Shown here: piece by piece, positions 1 through 7,726 of the stretch
Layout: each line of letters starts with the position of its first letter
Position numbering within the stretch: the first letter of the stretch is position 1
DNA from: G963678095 sp963678095
Lineage (GTDB): Bacteria; Bacillota; Negativicutes; Selenomonadales; Selenomonadaceae
Direction of reading: 5' to 3'
DNA: 64,000 nucleotides
NCBI GenBank assembly: GCA_963678095.2
Contig: OY782746.1
Span: 744,001-808,000, forward strand
Notes under the pieces: generated by a model
Seen by the model: only the letters and a program-made list of their open reading frames with translations
What the model was told of the DNA's origin: nothing
The model's database searches: none
Program-made: the position numbers and the translations under genes

Positions 1-79
1 CTTCGCTGATCGCACCAACCGGGCACGTGCCTGCACACGAACCACAGGAAATGCATTCCTCACCAATTTTATAAGCCAT
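1..79 (-). CDS. ferredoxin, 4Fe-4S (partial; C-terminus lies beyond the window edge)
   Basis: Only the first 26 codons are present. The translated start carries ECISCGSCAGTCP, the CxxCxxCxxxCP ligand pattern of one cubane cluster in bacterial 2[4Fe-4S] ferredoxins, which are small soluble electron carriers. The ATG at 79 is preceded nine bases upstream by AAAGGAGG (89-96), a very strong ribosome binding site. The start overlaps the last codons of the upstream 70-residue gene by 11 bases, so the two are probably cotranscribed. The second cluster motif, expected further on, cannot be checked here. Confidence 0.85.
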   Translation of the reverse strand, partial: MAYKIGEECISCGSCAGTCPVGAISE

Positions 80-281
80 TATTAGACACCTCCTTTCGCA
101 TCTTGGCAGCAACGACAAGTTCCAGCCGGCCACCATTTGCACGCTGCCGAATTACATAAAGACAGCCATCCTCTACTTTAAAAAAATCACGCGTCGGACG
201 TGTATATTGAATCGTATATGAAATATTTTGCTGCTTAAGTTCAAGTTCTACTGCCGATAGCAGCCTGCCTACAAATTCCAC
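69..281 (-). CDS. small conserved-looking protein of unknown function, 70 aa
   Basis: I do not recognise this family. The 70-residue product has no signal peptide or membrane segment and mixes basic and hydrophobic residues (ends in AKMRKEVSNNGL). It starts at GTG two bases after the frr stop codon and ends inside the ferredoxin start region, so it sits in the same transcript as frr. No strong ribosome binding site is visible; GGAAG just inside the frr end may serve, or translation may be coupled to frr termination. Coding status rests on the tight packing between two real genes and on an open frame without a gap. No function is assigned. Confidence 0.6.
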   Translation of the reverse strand: MEFVGRLLSAVELELKQQNISYTIQYTRPTRDFFKVEDGCLYVIRQRANGGRLELVVAAKMRKEVSNNGL

Positions 282-283
282 AC

Positions 284-841
284 TTACACTTCCATAATTT
301 CTTTTTCTTTAACTGCACGGATACTGTCAACTTCTTTGATATACTTATCGACAAGCTTCTGCATATCATCCTGTGCTTTTTTTGCTTCGTCCTCCGTTAC
401 CTCTTTTGCCTTCTCCATCTTTTTGAAGACATCATTGGCATCACGGCGAATATTGCGCACAGCAATTTTAGTTTCCTCTGACTTTTTGTTGACGGATTTA
501 ACGAGTTCTGCCCGGCGGTCCTGGGTAAGCTGCGGAATAGACAAGCGGATCGCCGTGCCATCACTGTTTGGATTCAAACCGAGATCCGACTTCATGATCG
601 CTTTCTCAATCTCATGCAGCATGGTTTTTTCCCACGGCTGGATCAAAATCATACGAGGTTCTGGCACCGAAATATTCGCCACCTGATTCAGCGGCGTCGG
701 TGCATTATAGTAATCCACCATTATCTTGTCGAGCAACGCCGGTGTCGCGCGCCCAGCCCGCAGCGAAGCATACTCCCGTTTAAGAGCTTCTATCGATTTT
801 TTCATGCGGTCTTCATGCGAAACAAATACTTCCTTCATCAT
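284..841 (-). CDS. frr: ribosome recycling factor
   Basis: With EF-G, this 185-residue protein splits the 70S ribosome after peptide release. The length equals the family norm. Hallmarks include the N-terminal helix with SLRAGRATPALLD, the segment PLNQVANISVPEPRMILIQPW forming domain II, and the C-terminal helices with DANDVFKKMEKAKEVTEDE. The start overlaps the pyrH stop by four bases (ATGA), the usual translational coupling of pyrH and frr. Two ATG codons occur in a row, so the start could be one codon later. It lies at the end of the classic rpsB-tsf-pyrH-frr block. The call is secure. Confidence 0.97.
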   Translation of the reverse strand: MMKEVFVSHEDRMKKSIEALKREYASLRAGRATPALLDKIMVDYYNAPTPLNQVANISVPEPRMILIQPWEKTMLHEIEKAIMKSDLGLNPNSDGTAIRLSIPQLTQDRRAELVKSVNKKSEETKIAVRNIRRDANDVFKKMEKAKEVTEDEAKKAQDDMQKLVDKYIKEVDSIRAVKEKEIMEV

Positions 842-1581
842 TCATTATTTCCCCCTACAGTTGTCCCGATATCCTCACCCAGTGCAACCTTCAAAATATT
901 TTCGTGATCATCAATATTGAACACAATGATTGGAATCTTATTGTCCATGCAAAGGCTGGTTGCTGTAGAATCCATAACCGCCAGACCGCGTTTGAGAATT
1001 TCCAGATAAGCCAGCTTCTCGAATTTTTTCGCGTTAGGATTATGATTCGGATCAGAATCATATACCCCATCGGTATTCTTTTTAGCCATCAAAATGACAT
1101 CGGCTTCTATTTCTGCTGCCCGCAAAGCTGCCGTTGTATCTGTCGAAAAATAGGGGTTCCCCGTTCCGGCTGCAAAAATAACAACCCGGCCTTTTTCCAG
1201 ATGGCGGATTGCCTTGCGGCGAATATAAGGTTCAGCAACCTGACGCATCTCAATCGAGCTCTGCACCCGAGTAGGGACCTCTACCTGTTCCAGCGCATCC
1301 TGGAGAGCAAGAGAGTTCATGACCGTTGCCAGCATCCCCATATAATCAGCAGTTGCCCGGTCCATGCCCTTGGCACTGCCGGCAAGGCCACGCCAAATGT
1401 TTCCGCCTCCGACAACAACGGCAACATCAATATCGTGTTTTCTGATTTCCTTTACCTGCAGGGCAATGGATTCAACGACCTCCGGATTAATGCCAAATCC
1501 CTGATCGCCCGCCAAGGACTCCCCGCTCAATTTTAGAACTACACGTTTATATTTCGTTGTTTTCAAAGATAAAACCCCCAT
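838..1581 (-). CDS. pyrH: UMP kinase
   Basis: Hexameric bacterial uridylate kinase, which makes UDP from UMP and ATP in pyrimidine nucleotide synthesis; it is unrelated to eukaryotic UMP/CMP kinase. Visible motifs are KLSGESLAG (phosphate binding), VVVGGGNIWRG, DRATADYMGMLATVMNSLAL, and GTGNPYFSTDTTAALRA near the acceptor site. The 247-residue frame opens at ATG 1581, but no good ribosome binding site precedes it. A TTG at 1566 has GATGGGGG seven bases upstream and would give 242 residues starting nearer to the conserved TKYKRVVLK; I consider that start equally likely. It lies 96 bases below tsf behind a terminator, so it may have its own promoter. Confidence 0.96.
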   Translation of the reverse strand: MGVLSLKTTKYKRVVLKLSGESLAGDQGFGINPEVVESIALQVKEIRKHDIDVAVVVGGGNIWRGLAGSAKGMDRATADYMGMLATVMNSLALQDALEQVEVPTRVQSSIEMRQVAEPYIRRKAIRHLEKGRVVIFAAGTGNPYFSTDTTAALRAAEIEADVILMAKKNTDGVYDSDPNHNPNAKKFEKLAYLEILKRGLAVMDSTATSLCMDNKIPIIVFNIDDHENILKVALGEDIGTTVGGNNE

Positions 1582-1647
1582 CTAGTCTTTTACACACTTT
1601 ATAATCTGTTTCGACAGAAATCCTGAATGTTCCTGTTTTTATTTTTT

Positions 1648-1673
1648 AAAAAAGAGAACACAAAGTGTTCTCT
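1648..1673 (-). terminator. intrinsic terminator after tsf
   Basis: On the minus strand, immediately after the tsf stop, AGAGAACAC and GTGTTCTCT form a perfect 9-bp stem around a TTT loop, followed by a run of T. It separates rpsB-tsf from pyrH-frr. The A-T-rich stem may allow partial readthrough. Confidence 0.8.
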
Positions 1674-1677
1674 CTCT

Positions 1678-2328
1678 TTATTTAGCTGCAGCCATTACTT
1701 CTGCAGCAAAATCATCTACTTTTTTTTCAATGCCTTCGCCCAACTGGTATCTGACGAATCTTCTGATGGAGATATTTTCACCGACTTTAGCGATCTGAGC
1801 TTTTACAAAACCTTCAATATTCTGGTCTGGATCCTTGATGAACGGCTGTTCAAGCAAGCAGACTTCTTTGTAATATTTTTCAATGCGGCCTTCAACCATT
1901 TTTTCAACGATTTTTTCTGGTTTGCCTTCTTCAAGAGCCTGCACACGAAGAACTTCACGTTCATGATCGAGTTCCTTCGTATCCACTTCATCACGTGTTA
2001 CATAGGTAGGGTTTGCTGCTGCAATCTGCATTGCAATTTCACGAGCAAATTCTTTAAACTCATCCGTATTGGCAACAAAATCTGTTTCGCAGTTTACTTC
2101 AACGAGAACACCAATTCTCCCACCAGCATGAATATAAGAAGTGACCACACCTTCGGCTGCGACACGGCCAGCTTTCTTTGCTGCTGCTGCAAGGCCCTTT
2201 TCACGCAAGAAGTCAACTGCTTTGTCTTTATCGCCTTCCGTATGAACCAACGCTTTTTTGCAGTCCATCATACCAGCACCTGTAATTTCGCGCAACTCTT
2301 TTACCATTGCCGCTGTAATATTTGCCAT
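1678..2328 (-). CDS. tsf: translation elongation factor Ts (short form)
   Basis: Guanine nucleotide exchange factor that removes GDP from EF-Tu. The N-terminal UBA-like domain (about residues 1-45) carries LREITGAGMMDCKKAL, and the EF-Tu contact motif ETDFVANTDEF is present near residue 80. At 216 residues it is clearly shorter than the roughly 280-290 residues of E. coli and Bacillus EF-Ts. It belongs to the short class that keeps one core subdomain, known from Thermus and cyanobacteria; the C-terminal helix is intact, so this is not a truncation. The start has AGGAGG eight bases upstream. It lies 77 bases below rpsB with a hairpin between them. Confidence 0.96.
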   Translation of the reverse strand: MANITAAMVKELREITGAGMMDCKKALVHTEGDKDKAVDFLREKGLAAAAKKAGRVAAEGVVTSYIHAGGRIGVLVEVNCETDFVANTDEFKEFAREIAMQIAAANPTYVTRDEVDTKELDHEREVLRVQALEEGKPEKIVEKMVEGRIEKYYKEVCLLEQPFIKDPDQNIEGFVKAQIAKVGENISIRRFVRYQLGEGIEKKVDDFAAEVMAAAK

Positions 2329-2349
2329 ATAAATCCTCCTATTAAATAC

Positions 2350-2386
2350 AAAAGGGGGAAAGGGATAACTCCCTTACCCCCTTTTT
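2350..2386 (-). terminator. rpsB-tsf intergenic hairpin, likely attenuator
   Basis: The minus-strand RNA can pair AAAGGGGGTAAGGG with CCCTTTCCCCCTTT (one mismatch) around a short loop and is followed by a few T residues. It sits between rpsB and tsf, where a partial terminator would adjust the S2 to EF-Ts ratio. That role is inferred from position. Confidence 0.6.
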
Positions 2387-2405
2387 GCCTATTTATTCGT
2401 TTCTA

Positions 2406-3143
2406 TTATTCAGCTTCTACAGCAACTGCTGCTTCTGCTACTGCTTCTTCTTCACCATCTTGACCCTGACGGCCTTCGATTACAGCATCAGCCATACGAG
2501 CTGTCAAAAGCTTAACCGCACGGATTGCATCATCATTACCTGGAATAACATAATCAATTTCGTCCGGATCGCAGTTCGTATCAACGATAGCTACGATAGG
2601 AATACCGAGTTTCTTAGCTTCTGCTACGGCAATTCTTTCTTTGCGCGGATCAACAATGAAGAGTGCTCCCGGTAATTTATTCATTTTTTTGATACCGCCG
2701 AGGAATTTCTGCAATTTTTCCATTTCATGGCGAAGAGCGAGTACTTCTTTCTTCGTCAACACTTCAAAAGTGCCATCTTCTTCCATAGCTTCCAGTTCTT
2801 TCAAACGTTTAACACGTTTTTGAATTGTTTGGAAGTTTGTCATCATGCCGCCGAGCCATCTTTCGTTTACATAATACATGTCGGCTTTGATTGCTTCTTC
2901 TTTTACAGCTTCCTGCGCCTGTTTTTTCGTGCCAACGAACAGAACCGTTTCGCCAGCTTCAGCAACACTGCGAAGGAAATTGTAAGCTTCATCCACTTTT
3001 TTTACAGTCTTCTGCAGATCAATGATATAAATACCATTACGTTCTGTGAAGATGTATGGTGCCATTTTCGGATTCCATCTTCTTGTCTGATGTCCGAAAT
3101 GAACCCCTGCTTCTAATAATTGTTTCATGGAAATAACTGCCAT
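2406..3143 (-). CDS. rpsB: 30S ribosomal protein S2
   Basis: Small-subunit protein S2, needed late in 30S assembly and for S1 docking. The 245-residue product begins MAVISMKQLLEAGVHFGHQ and contains RRWNPKMAPYIFTERNGIYI and PDEIDYVIPGNDDAIRAVKLL, diagnostic for S2, and ends in an Ala/Glu-rich tail. The ATG at 3143 follows AGGAGGTG (3151-3158) with a seven-base spacer. The frame stays open 22 codons further upstream, but that segment covers the ribosome binding site and leader and is rejected. It is the first gene of rpsB-tsf-pyrH-frr. Confidence 0.98.
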   Translation of the reverse strand: MAVISMKQLLEAGVHFGHQTRRWNPKMAPYIFTERNGIYIIDLQKTVKKVDEAYNFLRSVAEAGETVLFVGTKKQAQEAVKEEAIKADMYYVNERWLGGMMTNFQTIQKRVKRLKELEAMEEDGTFEVLTKKEVLALRHEMEKLQKFLGGIKKMNKLPGALFIVDPRKERIAVAEAKKLGIPIVAIVDTNCDPDEIDYVIPGNDDAIRAVKLLTARMADAVIEGRQGQDGEEEAVAEAAVAVEAE

Positions 3144-3251
3144 GTTGGTGCACCTCCTGTTTTTTATTCCTCCGTATTTCTCATCTCTTTGTTTCACCGC
3201 AAGCGGCACAGTACAAACATCAAAATACGTGCGTTTTTTACACCGTTTAGA

Positions 3252-3280
3252 ATTATATCATAAGTTTTTCGTGAATACAA
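3252..3280 (-). promoter_or_regulatory. sigma-A promoter of rpsB
   Basis: The minus strand carries TTGTAT (3275-3280), a 17-base spacer and a perfect TATAAT (3252-3257). The start site would fall near 3245, giving a leader of about 100 bases before rpsB. The leader contains a small CCGC-GCGG hairpin. Whether S2 autoregulates through it cannot be told from sequence. Confidence 0.8.
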
Positions 3281-3296
3281 TAAATATTATTATTAA

Positions 3297-3341
3297 AAAG
3301 GTGCTGCTGCCGGCAAATTACCGGTAGCAGCACCTTTTTTA
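3297..3341 (-). terminator. terminator closing the flagellar/chemotaxis operon
   Basis: GTGCTGCTGCCGG and CCGGTAGCAGCAC form a 13-bp stem (one G-T pair) with a seven-base loop, flanked by T-runs in both orientations. It lies directly below the last gene of the fla/che cluster (stop at 3354) and above the rpsB promoter, insulating the two units. Confidence 0.9.
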
Positions 3342-3353
3342 ACCATGCGATTG

Positions 3354-3932
3354 TCAGTTATTGTTGTTTGACTTATGCATTTCTGCAATTAAATCAATCG
3401 CGCCCTTCCCCAGCCCCGTTTTTTTACTGATGTCATCAGCAGAAACTCCCTGCTCTATCAGTAAAAAGACTTCCTGCGTGCGCGGTGGAATGACCTTTTC
3501 CACCGCAATATTCTCCGGAGTATCCACTGCTGCAGCTATTATTCCCCCTGTTTCTGCCTGCTGCTCCACCGCACCCGCGGGCAAAGCTTCCCGTTCAAGA
3601 GCTTGGTCGAATAAGGCCGCAAAGGTGTTTCCTGAAGATTTCGATCTTGCAGTTTCCGGGTTAGGATTCGCCTGTAATTGTTCGAGTTTCAGCAACTTTT
3701 CGTCGAGCAGAAGAATTTTTGCATCGGCTTTTGCCAGCAGGGTTTCAAGGGCATCCACCTCAGCTTCCACCCGGCGAATAATCTGATCACCTGTAGCCTC
3801 CAGCTGTGCGCGAAGCTGCTCCGAGCCGCCAAAGACATCTTCCTCACTATGCTTTGAGTTGGTCTGCCGCCGAATGAGTACGGTGATCAATGCCCCGATA
3901 ATAATCAAAAAACCAATAAATTCTGTCATCAT
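3354..3932 (-). CDS. membrane-anchored coiled-coil protein at the end of the flagellar operon, unknown function
   Basis: The 192-residue protein starts with one membrane helix (about residues 4-20, FIGFLIIIGALITVLI). A charged helical segment with coiled-coil character follows (residues 35-90, LEATGDQIIRRVEAEVDALE and LLLDEKLLKLEQLQ), then a low-complexity linker. It ends in a compact helical segment (VFLLIEQGVSADDISKKTG) resembling a helix-turn-helix, as in the DUF6115-type proteins found near flagellar genes; that assignment is from memory of the pattern. It is the last gene before the operon terminator. Topology suggests a cytoplasmic domain tethered to the membrane. Function unknown. Confidence 0.75.
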   Translation of the reverse strand: MMTEFIGFLIIIGALITVLIRRQTNSKHSEEDVFGGSEQLRAQLEATGDQIIRRVEAEVDALETLLAKADAKILLLDEKLLKLEQLQANPNPETARSKSSGNTFAALFDQALEREALPAGAVEQQAETGGIIAAAVDTPENIAVEKVIPPRTQEVFLLIEQGVSADDISKKTGLGKGAIDLIAEMHKSNNNN

Positions 3933-3953
3933 AAACCAATCCCTGCCGCTCTG

Positions 3954-4277
3954 TTACAATTTTATATCAATATGATGCCCCCGAACAGCATCCACCGCTA
4001 AATTTTCCTCAGCTGTTTCTTGCGCCGGGTCTGCATTCTTTTGGCGTCTTTTACCGCCACCGCCCCCCATATTTTGCCGCTGATCATCCTTTACCTTACC
4101 GTCTTCAAGTTCTTCGCGCGTCCTTACCTGTTTTTGCTTAAGGGCATCATCTTGCTGCAGGCGTACAGCTCCTGCTTCCTGCTGTACCTGTCCTTGATGA
4201 TTGAGTTTGTGCTGCACCTGTCCGACTTCTGTGGATTTAGGAATTATAACCTGTAGATTCATTGGACTGAGATCCAT
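3954..4277 (-). CDS. flagellar-operon hypothetical protein, 107 aa, Gln-rich
   Basis: I do not recognise a named family. The product starts MDLSPMNLQVIIPKSTEVGQ, then becomes very rich in Gln, Glu, Lys and Arg (VQHKLNHQGQVQQEAGAV) with a glycine run (MGGGGGKRRQ). It has no signal peptide or membrane segment and is probably largely disordered or helical. ATG 4277 is preferred because GTGAGGAAG lies just upstream; a longer frame to 4334 lacks one and would nearly touch fapA. It sits between fapA and the coiled-coil membrane protein in the same transcript. Function unknown. Confidence 0.6.
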   Translation of the reverse strand: MDLSPMNLQVIIPKSTEVGQVQHKLNHQGQVQQEAGAVRLQQDDALKQKQVRTREELEDGKVKDDQRQNMGGGGGKRRQKNADPAQETAEENLAVDAVRGHHIDIKL

Positions 4278-4337
4278 CTTCCTCACCATCCAAACTTTTA
4301 GATTAGGCGTAAATATGATTGCTATTGCTGCCAATCA

Positions 4338-5975
4338 TCAATACGGAGCCGTACGAATCATCTCTTCCGCCTCATCGACGACAAAAGTACAGTGCTGAGA
4401 CTCAGACTGCAGTGTCTTCATCGCTGAACCAATAATCAATTTTACCCCGGGATATGCCTTATCAGAAACTTTAATTTTCCCCGTTTTCATGACCTCAAGC
4501 GCTTCTTGGAGCTGTTCCATTTCCTTTTCATCGCGCTGAATCTCCCCTGCAAGCGGAAATTGCAGGCGCGTAAGCTGCGCCAATTGCTCAAGCTTCGCCT
4601 GAGAGAGTCGGGTCTTATCCATTCCATTGAGCGTATGGAGCATCTTATGTATTTTATCGAGTTGTTCACGTTTTTTCATCAGTCCGTCACGCAAAGCGGC
4701 ATATTTTGTCCGCAGCATTGGATTCACTCCGACCTCAAGTTTGGTCGAAACATTCATTGAATTGCCAATGGTCTTGGCACTGATCTCTTCCCCTGCAAGC
4801 ATAGTGCCTCCGGTAATCTGCCCTCTGCGCCCTTCAACAATGACCTTTAAGCCGGCATGGATTTCCGAATGAAGGACCACGTCGGTGATATAAACGTTTT
4901 TCTCAGCACGAATATCGGCATTTTCGGCAAAACTCGCCCTTATATCTTCCTTGGCAATAAGGCTGCCCCGATTCATTCCCTGGATTCCTCCGGTAACGGT
5001 AATACTGCGGGCTTCCACTGTTCCCCCACTGACGGTGCCGCTGATTTCGACATCCCCAACAGCGCAAACACGGAAGCCCGGCTGCACACTGCCCTTAATC
5101 CGCACACTGCCATTAAAATCAATATTGCCCGTCGACATGTCGACATCGCCGGAAATACTCAGTACCGGATCAACCGTTATTTTCTTGCCGGTCTCAATTA
5201 CCTGCCCATCCATAACGGCGACGATTGTTTCATCAACTATCTTCGTGTTCTTGCCGTTTGGCAGTGGTTTCGGTTTTCCTGGCCTGGCAGCAACCGTATC
5301 CCCGAAAATATTCGTTCCGGTAATCCCCATCGTGTGGGGAATGCGCTCGGCCAAAATATCTCCTGCCTTGACGAGAACAAACAGGTTCAGATTCTTGTAG
5401 TCCACACGATCATTTTCTTTTTGCATCGGGCGGCCTTTATTTTCAATATCGTAATATTTTTTAATCTCGGCATCCTGCCCGTTTTCCGGGGGATTTCCCG
5501 CGACAATTTCCAGTCCGCTCTGCAGCGAATCAACCGCCTGGTCAATTTTTCCCTGATTTATGCCAAAAACAATTCCCAGCCGACTCAGTTCCTGCGTAAC
5601 CTGTTCCCGGGTTGGCTTTTTCGAATTTTCATTTATTTCAAAAGAAAGCACCGCCGTCATCTTATCGCGGCTGACCTCTATTTTAATTTTTGCCTCTTCA
5701 AGTTCAGCCGGAGGCTCCTGTTTGCCAGCAGACTCAACCAGTTGTACCGGTTCGCCAGATTTCTCGCGCAAAGCTCTGGCCAGCGCTTCCATCTCGTAAT
5801 TTTCAACCTTGTGTTCCTTTAAAATATCCTGCAGGTCGGCAACCTCAAACAGTAATGTTGAATCCCCCTCTGGATATACCGTTAAAAAAACCCCGTTTTC
5901 ATTAAACTCAATCAAGTATCCAGCATCCTTGCCTCCAACCGAAGACAAAGACGCATTATCAGCGGCCTCAGCCAT
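4338..5975 (-). CDS. FapA-like flagellar assembly protein A (DUF342 family)
   Basis: The 545-residue protein matches the DUF342/FapA architecture. An N-terminal alpha/beta part (residues 1-190) is followed by a right-handed beta-helix of short Gly/Val repeats (about residues 240-410, for example VRIKGSVQPGFRVCAVGDVE and EISGTVSGGTVEARSITV). The C-terminus is a long coiled coil (LRDGLMKKREQLDKIHKML). Such proteins accompany flagellar regulators in many Firmicutes and Vibrio and are thought to act in flagellar placement, although the biochemical role is not settled. GGGAGG precedes the start. It lies directly below fliA. Confidence 0.85.
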   Translation of the reverse strand: MAEAADNASLSSVGGKDAGYLIEFNENGVFLTVYPEGDSTLLFEVADLQDILKEHKVENYEMEALARALREKSGEPVQLVESAGKQEPPAELEEAKIKIEVSRDKMTAVLSFEINENSKKPTREQVTQELSRLGIVFGINQGKIDQAVDSLQSGLEIVAGNPPENGQDAEIKKYYDIENKGRPMQKENDRVDYKNLNLFVLVKAGDILAERIPHTMGITGTNIFGDTVAARPGKPKPLPNGKNTKIVDETIVAVMDGQVIETGKKITVDPVLSISGDVDMSTGNIDFNGSVRIKGSVQPGFRVCAVGDVEISGTVSGGTVEARSITVTGGIQGMNRGSLIAKEDIRASFAENADIRAEKNVYITDVVLHSEIHAGLKVIVEGRRGQITGGTMLAGEEISAKTIGNSMNVSTKLEVGVNPMLRTKYAALRDGLMKKREQLDKIHKMLHTLNGMDKTRLSQAKLEQLAQLTRLQFPLAGEIQRDEKEMEQLQEALEVMKTGKIKVSDKAYPGVKLIIGSAMKTLQSESQHCTFVVDEAEEMIRTAPY

Positions 5976-6057
5976 GAGAAATGCCTCCCTTGCAAAGCTA
6001 CGTATTTTCTAAAGTTACCATTGCACTGCATAAAACAAAGAGATATCCTATAATCCG

Positions 6058-6816
6058 TTATAGTAAGCTTGATTTAATTCTTGATAAATAACCACGCAGA
6101 CGAAAAACAGCCTTCGTATGAAGCTGTGAGATCCTAGCTTCTGAAAGTTTTAAAATCAGACTGATCTCCTTTAATGTCAGTTCCTCATAATAGTACAGAG
6201 AAATCACTATTTTTTCTTTTTCTGGCAATTTTTCAATCGCCTCAGCCAGGCTTTCCTGTACTTCCCTGACCTCAACATTCTCCGCTGGTCCGGCAATACC
6301 ACTGACCAGCGGTTCCACTTTCGCATATTCTTCCAGCGGAACGACGGTAGCAATGTTCAAACGTCCTAAAAGCGAGCTAAGCTCCTCAGACGATATTTCA
6401 AGTTCAGCAGCAATTTCCTGGTCCGTCGCCGCCCGACCAAGTTTACCCTCCAGTCGGCTTACAGCCTGTTCGTATTTTCTAATTTTTTGCCTAAGAGATA
6501 CCGGTGCCCAATCCTTGGCTCGCAGATAGTCGAGTATAGACCCGCGTATCCGCACCCCTGCATACGTTTCAAATTTATTGCCGCGGGATGGATCGTAGCG
6601 TTCAATCGCATCCAGCAAGCCGAAGAACCCACTGCTGATCAGATCATCACGATCAACATGTGATGGCAGGCTGATGGCAATCCGTCCGGCAATGATATGC
6701 ACTAATGACAGATAATTTTCCACCAGCGCCTCTCTGATTTCAGGTGTTCTATCCTTTTGGTAAGCATTCCATAAGAGTTCGATATCTGCGGAAAGGTCTT
6801 TTTCTGTTTGTTTCAC
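6058..6816 (-). CDS. fliA: flagellar sigma factor sigma-28 (FliA/SigD)
   Basis: Sigma-28 directs RNA polymerase to late flagellar and chemotaxis genes. The 252-residue product has region 2 (LVHIIAGRIAISLPSHVDRD, DLISSGFFGLLDAIERYDP, TYAGVRIRGSILDYLRA), region 3 (QKIRKYEQAVSRLEGKLGR) and region 4 (LPEKEKIVISLYYYEELTLK, SEARISQLHTKAVFRLR). The start is GTG 6816 because GGAGGAGG lies six bases before it; the frame opens earlier at another GTG (6834), but that would place the ribosome binding site inside the gene. It sits between the che genes and fapA, as in Bacillus sigD. Confidence 0.95.
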   Translation of the reverse strand: MKQTEKDLSADIELLWNAYQKDRTPEIREALVENYLSLVHIIAGRIAISLPSHVDRDDLISSGFFGLLDAIERYDPSRGNKFETYAGVRIRGSILDYLRAKDWAPVSLRQKIRKYEQAVSRLEGKLGRAATDQEIAAELEISSEELSSLLGRLNIATVVPLEEYAKVEPLVSGIAGPAENVEVREVQESLAEAIEKLPEKEKIVISLYYYEELTLKEISLILKLSEARISQLHTKAVFRLRGYLSRIKSSLL

Positions 6817-6842
6817 CCTAAGCCTCCTCCCCACTTACCATT

Positions 6843-7226
6843 TCAGTCTTGCGGTGGTGCAAAACGGCGTAAATCCTCCGAAGCCAGAGGCGAAAAGGTC
6901 TTTGTCTCTGGATCGGAGGCTTCTTCTGTAGCCATTTCCTCATTTTCAGCCTCAGCAGCTGCTATGTTCTCCTGTTCATCTTCAGCCATAGCCTCCGCCA
7001 CAAAGGCCTGTTCAAGCGCCTTTGACTGCGGCTGGCGGAAAAAATCTGGGATTCCATAGCGTGTCAGCAATAGTTCCACTCCGTATACCACAACGGCAAC
7101 AGCAGAAAAAGCCACTGCTGCCCGATACAAGGTTACACCAAAGCGGGCCTGTGCCATAAGCCCGGCAGTGATGACAATCAATCCGGCCAGCGCCGCTGCT
7201 GCGGCCGCCAGACATATCTTAACCAT
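6843..7226 (-). CDS. small membrane protein of the flagellar operon, unknown function
   Basis: The 127-residue product begins with two hydrophobic helices (about residues 2-22 and 33-52, VAFSAVAVVVYGVELLLTRY) joined by a short basic loop. A soluble acidic C-terminal tail rich in Ala and Glu follows (AEAMAEDEQENIAAAEAENE). The ATG at 7226 is chosen because CAGGTG lies about seven bases upstream; a GTG three codons earlier overlaps that site. It lies between cheD and fliA, a position that in Bacillus holds the small gene ylxL (swrB region). Homology to SwrB cannot be shown here. Confidence 0.65.
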   Translation of the reverse strand: MVKICLAAAAAALAGLIVITAGLMAQARFGVTLYRAAVAFSAVAVVVYGVELLLTRYGIPDFFRQPQSKALEQAFVAEAMAEDEQENIAAAEAENEEMATEEASDPETKTFSPLASEDLRRFAPPQD

Positions 7227-7239
7227 CAAAATCACCTGC

Positions 7240-7725
7240 TTATATTTCTTTTTCGCCTTTATTTATCGTCTTGATCCTATAAATGCCGCTTTCCAAATCA
7301 ATTTGCACAGTCCGTCCGTAATTTCCGCCTGTATCCTCAGCAATAAGACGTATGCTGTGCTCGGCTAAAACCACTTTTACGGCCTCTGCATTTCTTTCAC
7401 CGACACGCATGATATCCGTGGCATTGGCAAAAGAAAACATCTGGGCCCCGCCAGCAATTTTAGCAATTAAACGCGGCCGTGAAGCCCCCAGTTGCAATAC
7501 ATCTTTGAGCATAGCTGCTATACCCGTATCAGCAAATTTCGCCACATTTTCACTTGACCGAGCCTGCGTACTATCAGGCAGCATGATGTGCAAAAGTCCT
7601 CCAACCTTTGTAACTGGATCATACATCGTAATACCGATGCAAGAGCCAAGTCCATAGCTGATAATCGACGCCGGAGCGCGACCCACTTTGTAATCAGCCA
7701 TTCCTACTCTTATCAATTCTGACAT
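7240..7725 (-). CDS. cheD: chemoreceptor glutamine deamidase CheD
   Basis: CheD deamidates glutamines in chemoreceptors and binds CheC. The 161-residue sequence has the diagnostic SYGLGSCIGITMYDP with the catalytic Cys, followed by GGLLHIMLPDS with the catalytic His, and a conserved KIAGGAQMF. The length is normal. The start has GGGAGTGAGG upstream and begins one base after the cheC stop. The cheC-cheD pair is a Firmicute and archaeal feature absent from E. coli. Confidence 0.96.
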   Translation of the reverse strand: MSELIRVGMADYKVGRAPASIISYGLGSCIGITMYDPVTKVGGLLHIMLPDSTQARSSENVAKFADTGIAAMLKDVLQLGASRPRLIAKIAGGAQMFSFANATDIMRVGERNAEAVKVVLAEHSIRLIAEDTGGNYGRTVQIDLESGIYRIKTINKGEKEI

Positions 7726-7726
7726 C

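Noticed and set aside
1627..2463. Long plus-strand frame of 278 codons opposite tsf
   Set aside because: It lies antisense to tsf and rpsB, has a Phe/Cys-rich composition typical of the shadow of an acidic coding strand, and has no ribosome binding site.
3144..3209. Upstream extension of rpsB
   Set aside because: Includes the ribosome binding site and leader, and S2 proteins begin at the MAVISMKQ position.
4857..5822. Plus-strand frame of 321 codons opposite fapA
   Set aside because: Antisense to a gene with clear family features; no start signal and no recognisable motif.
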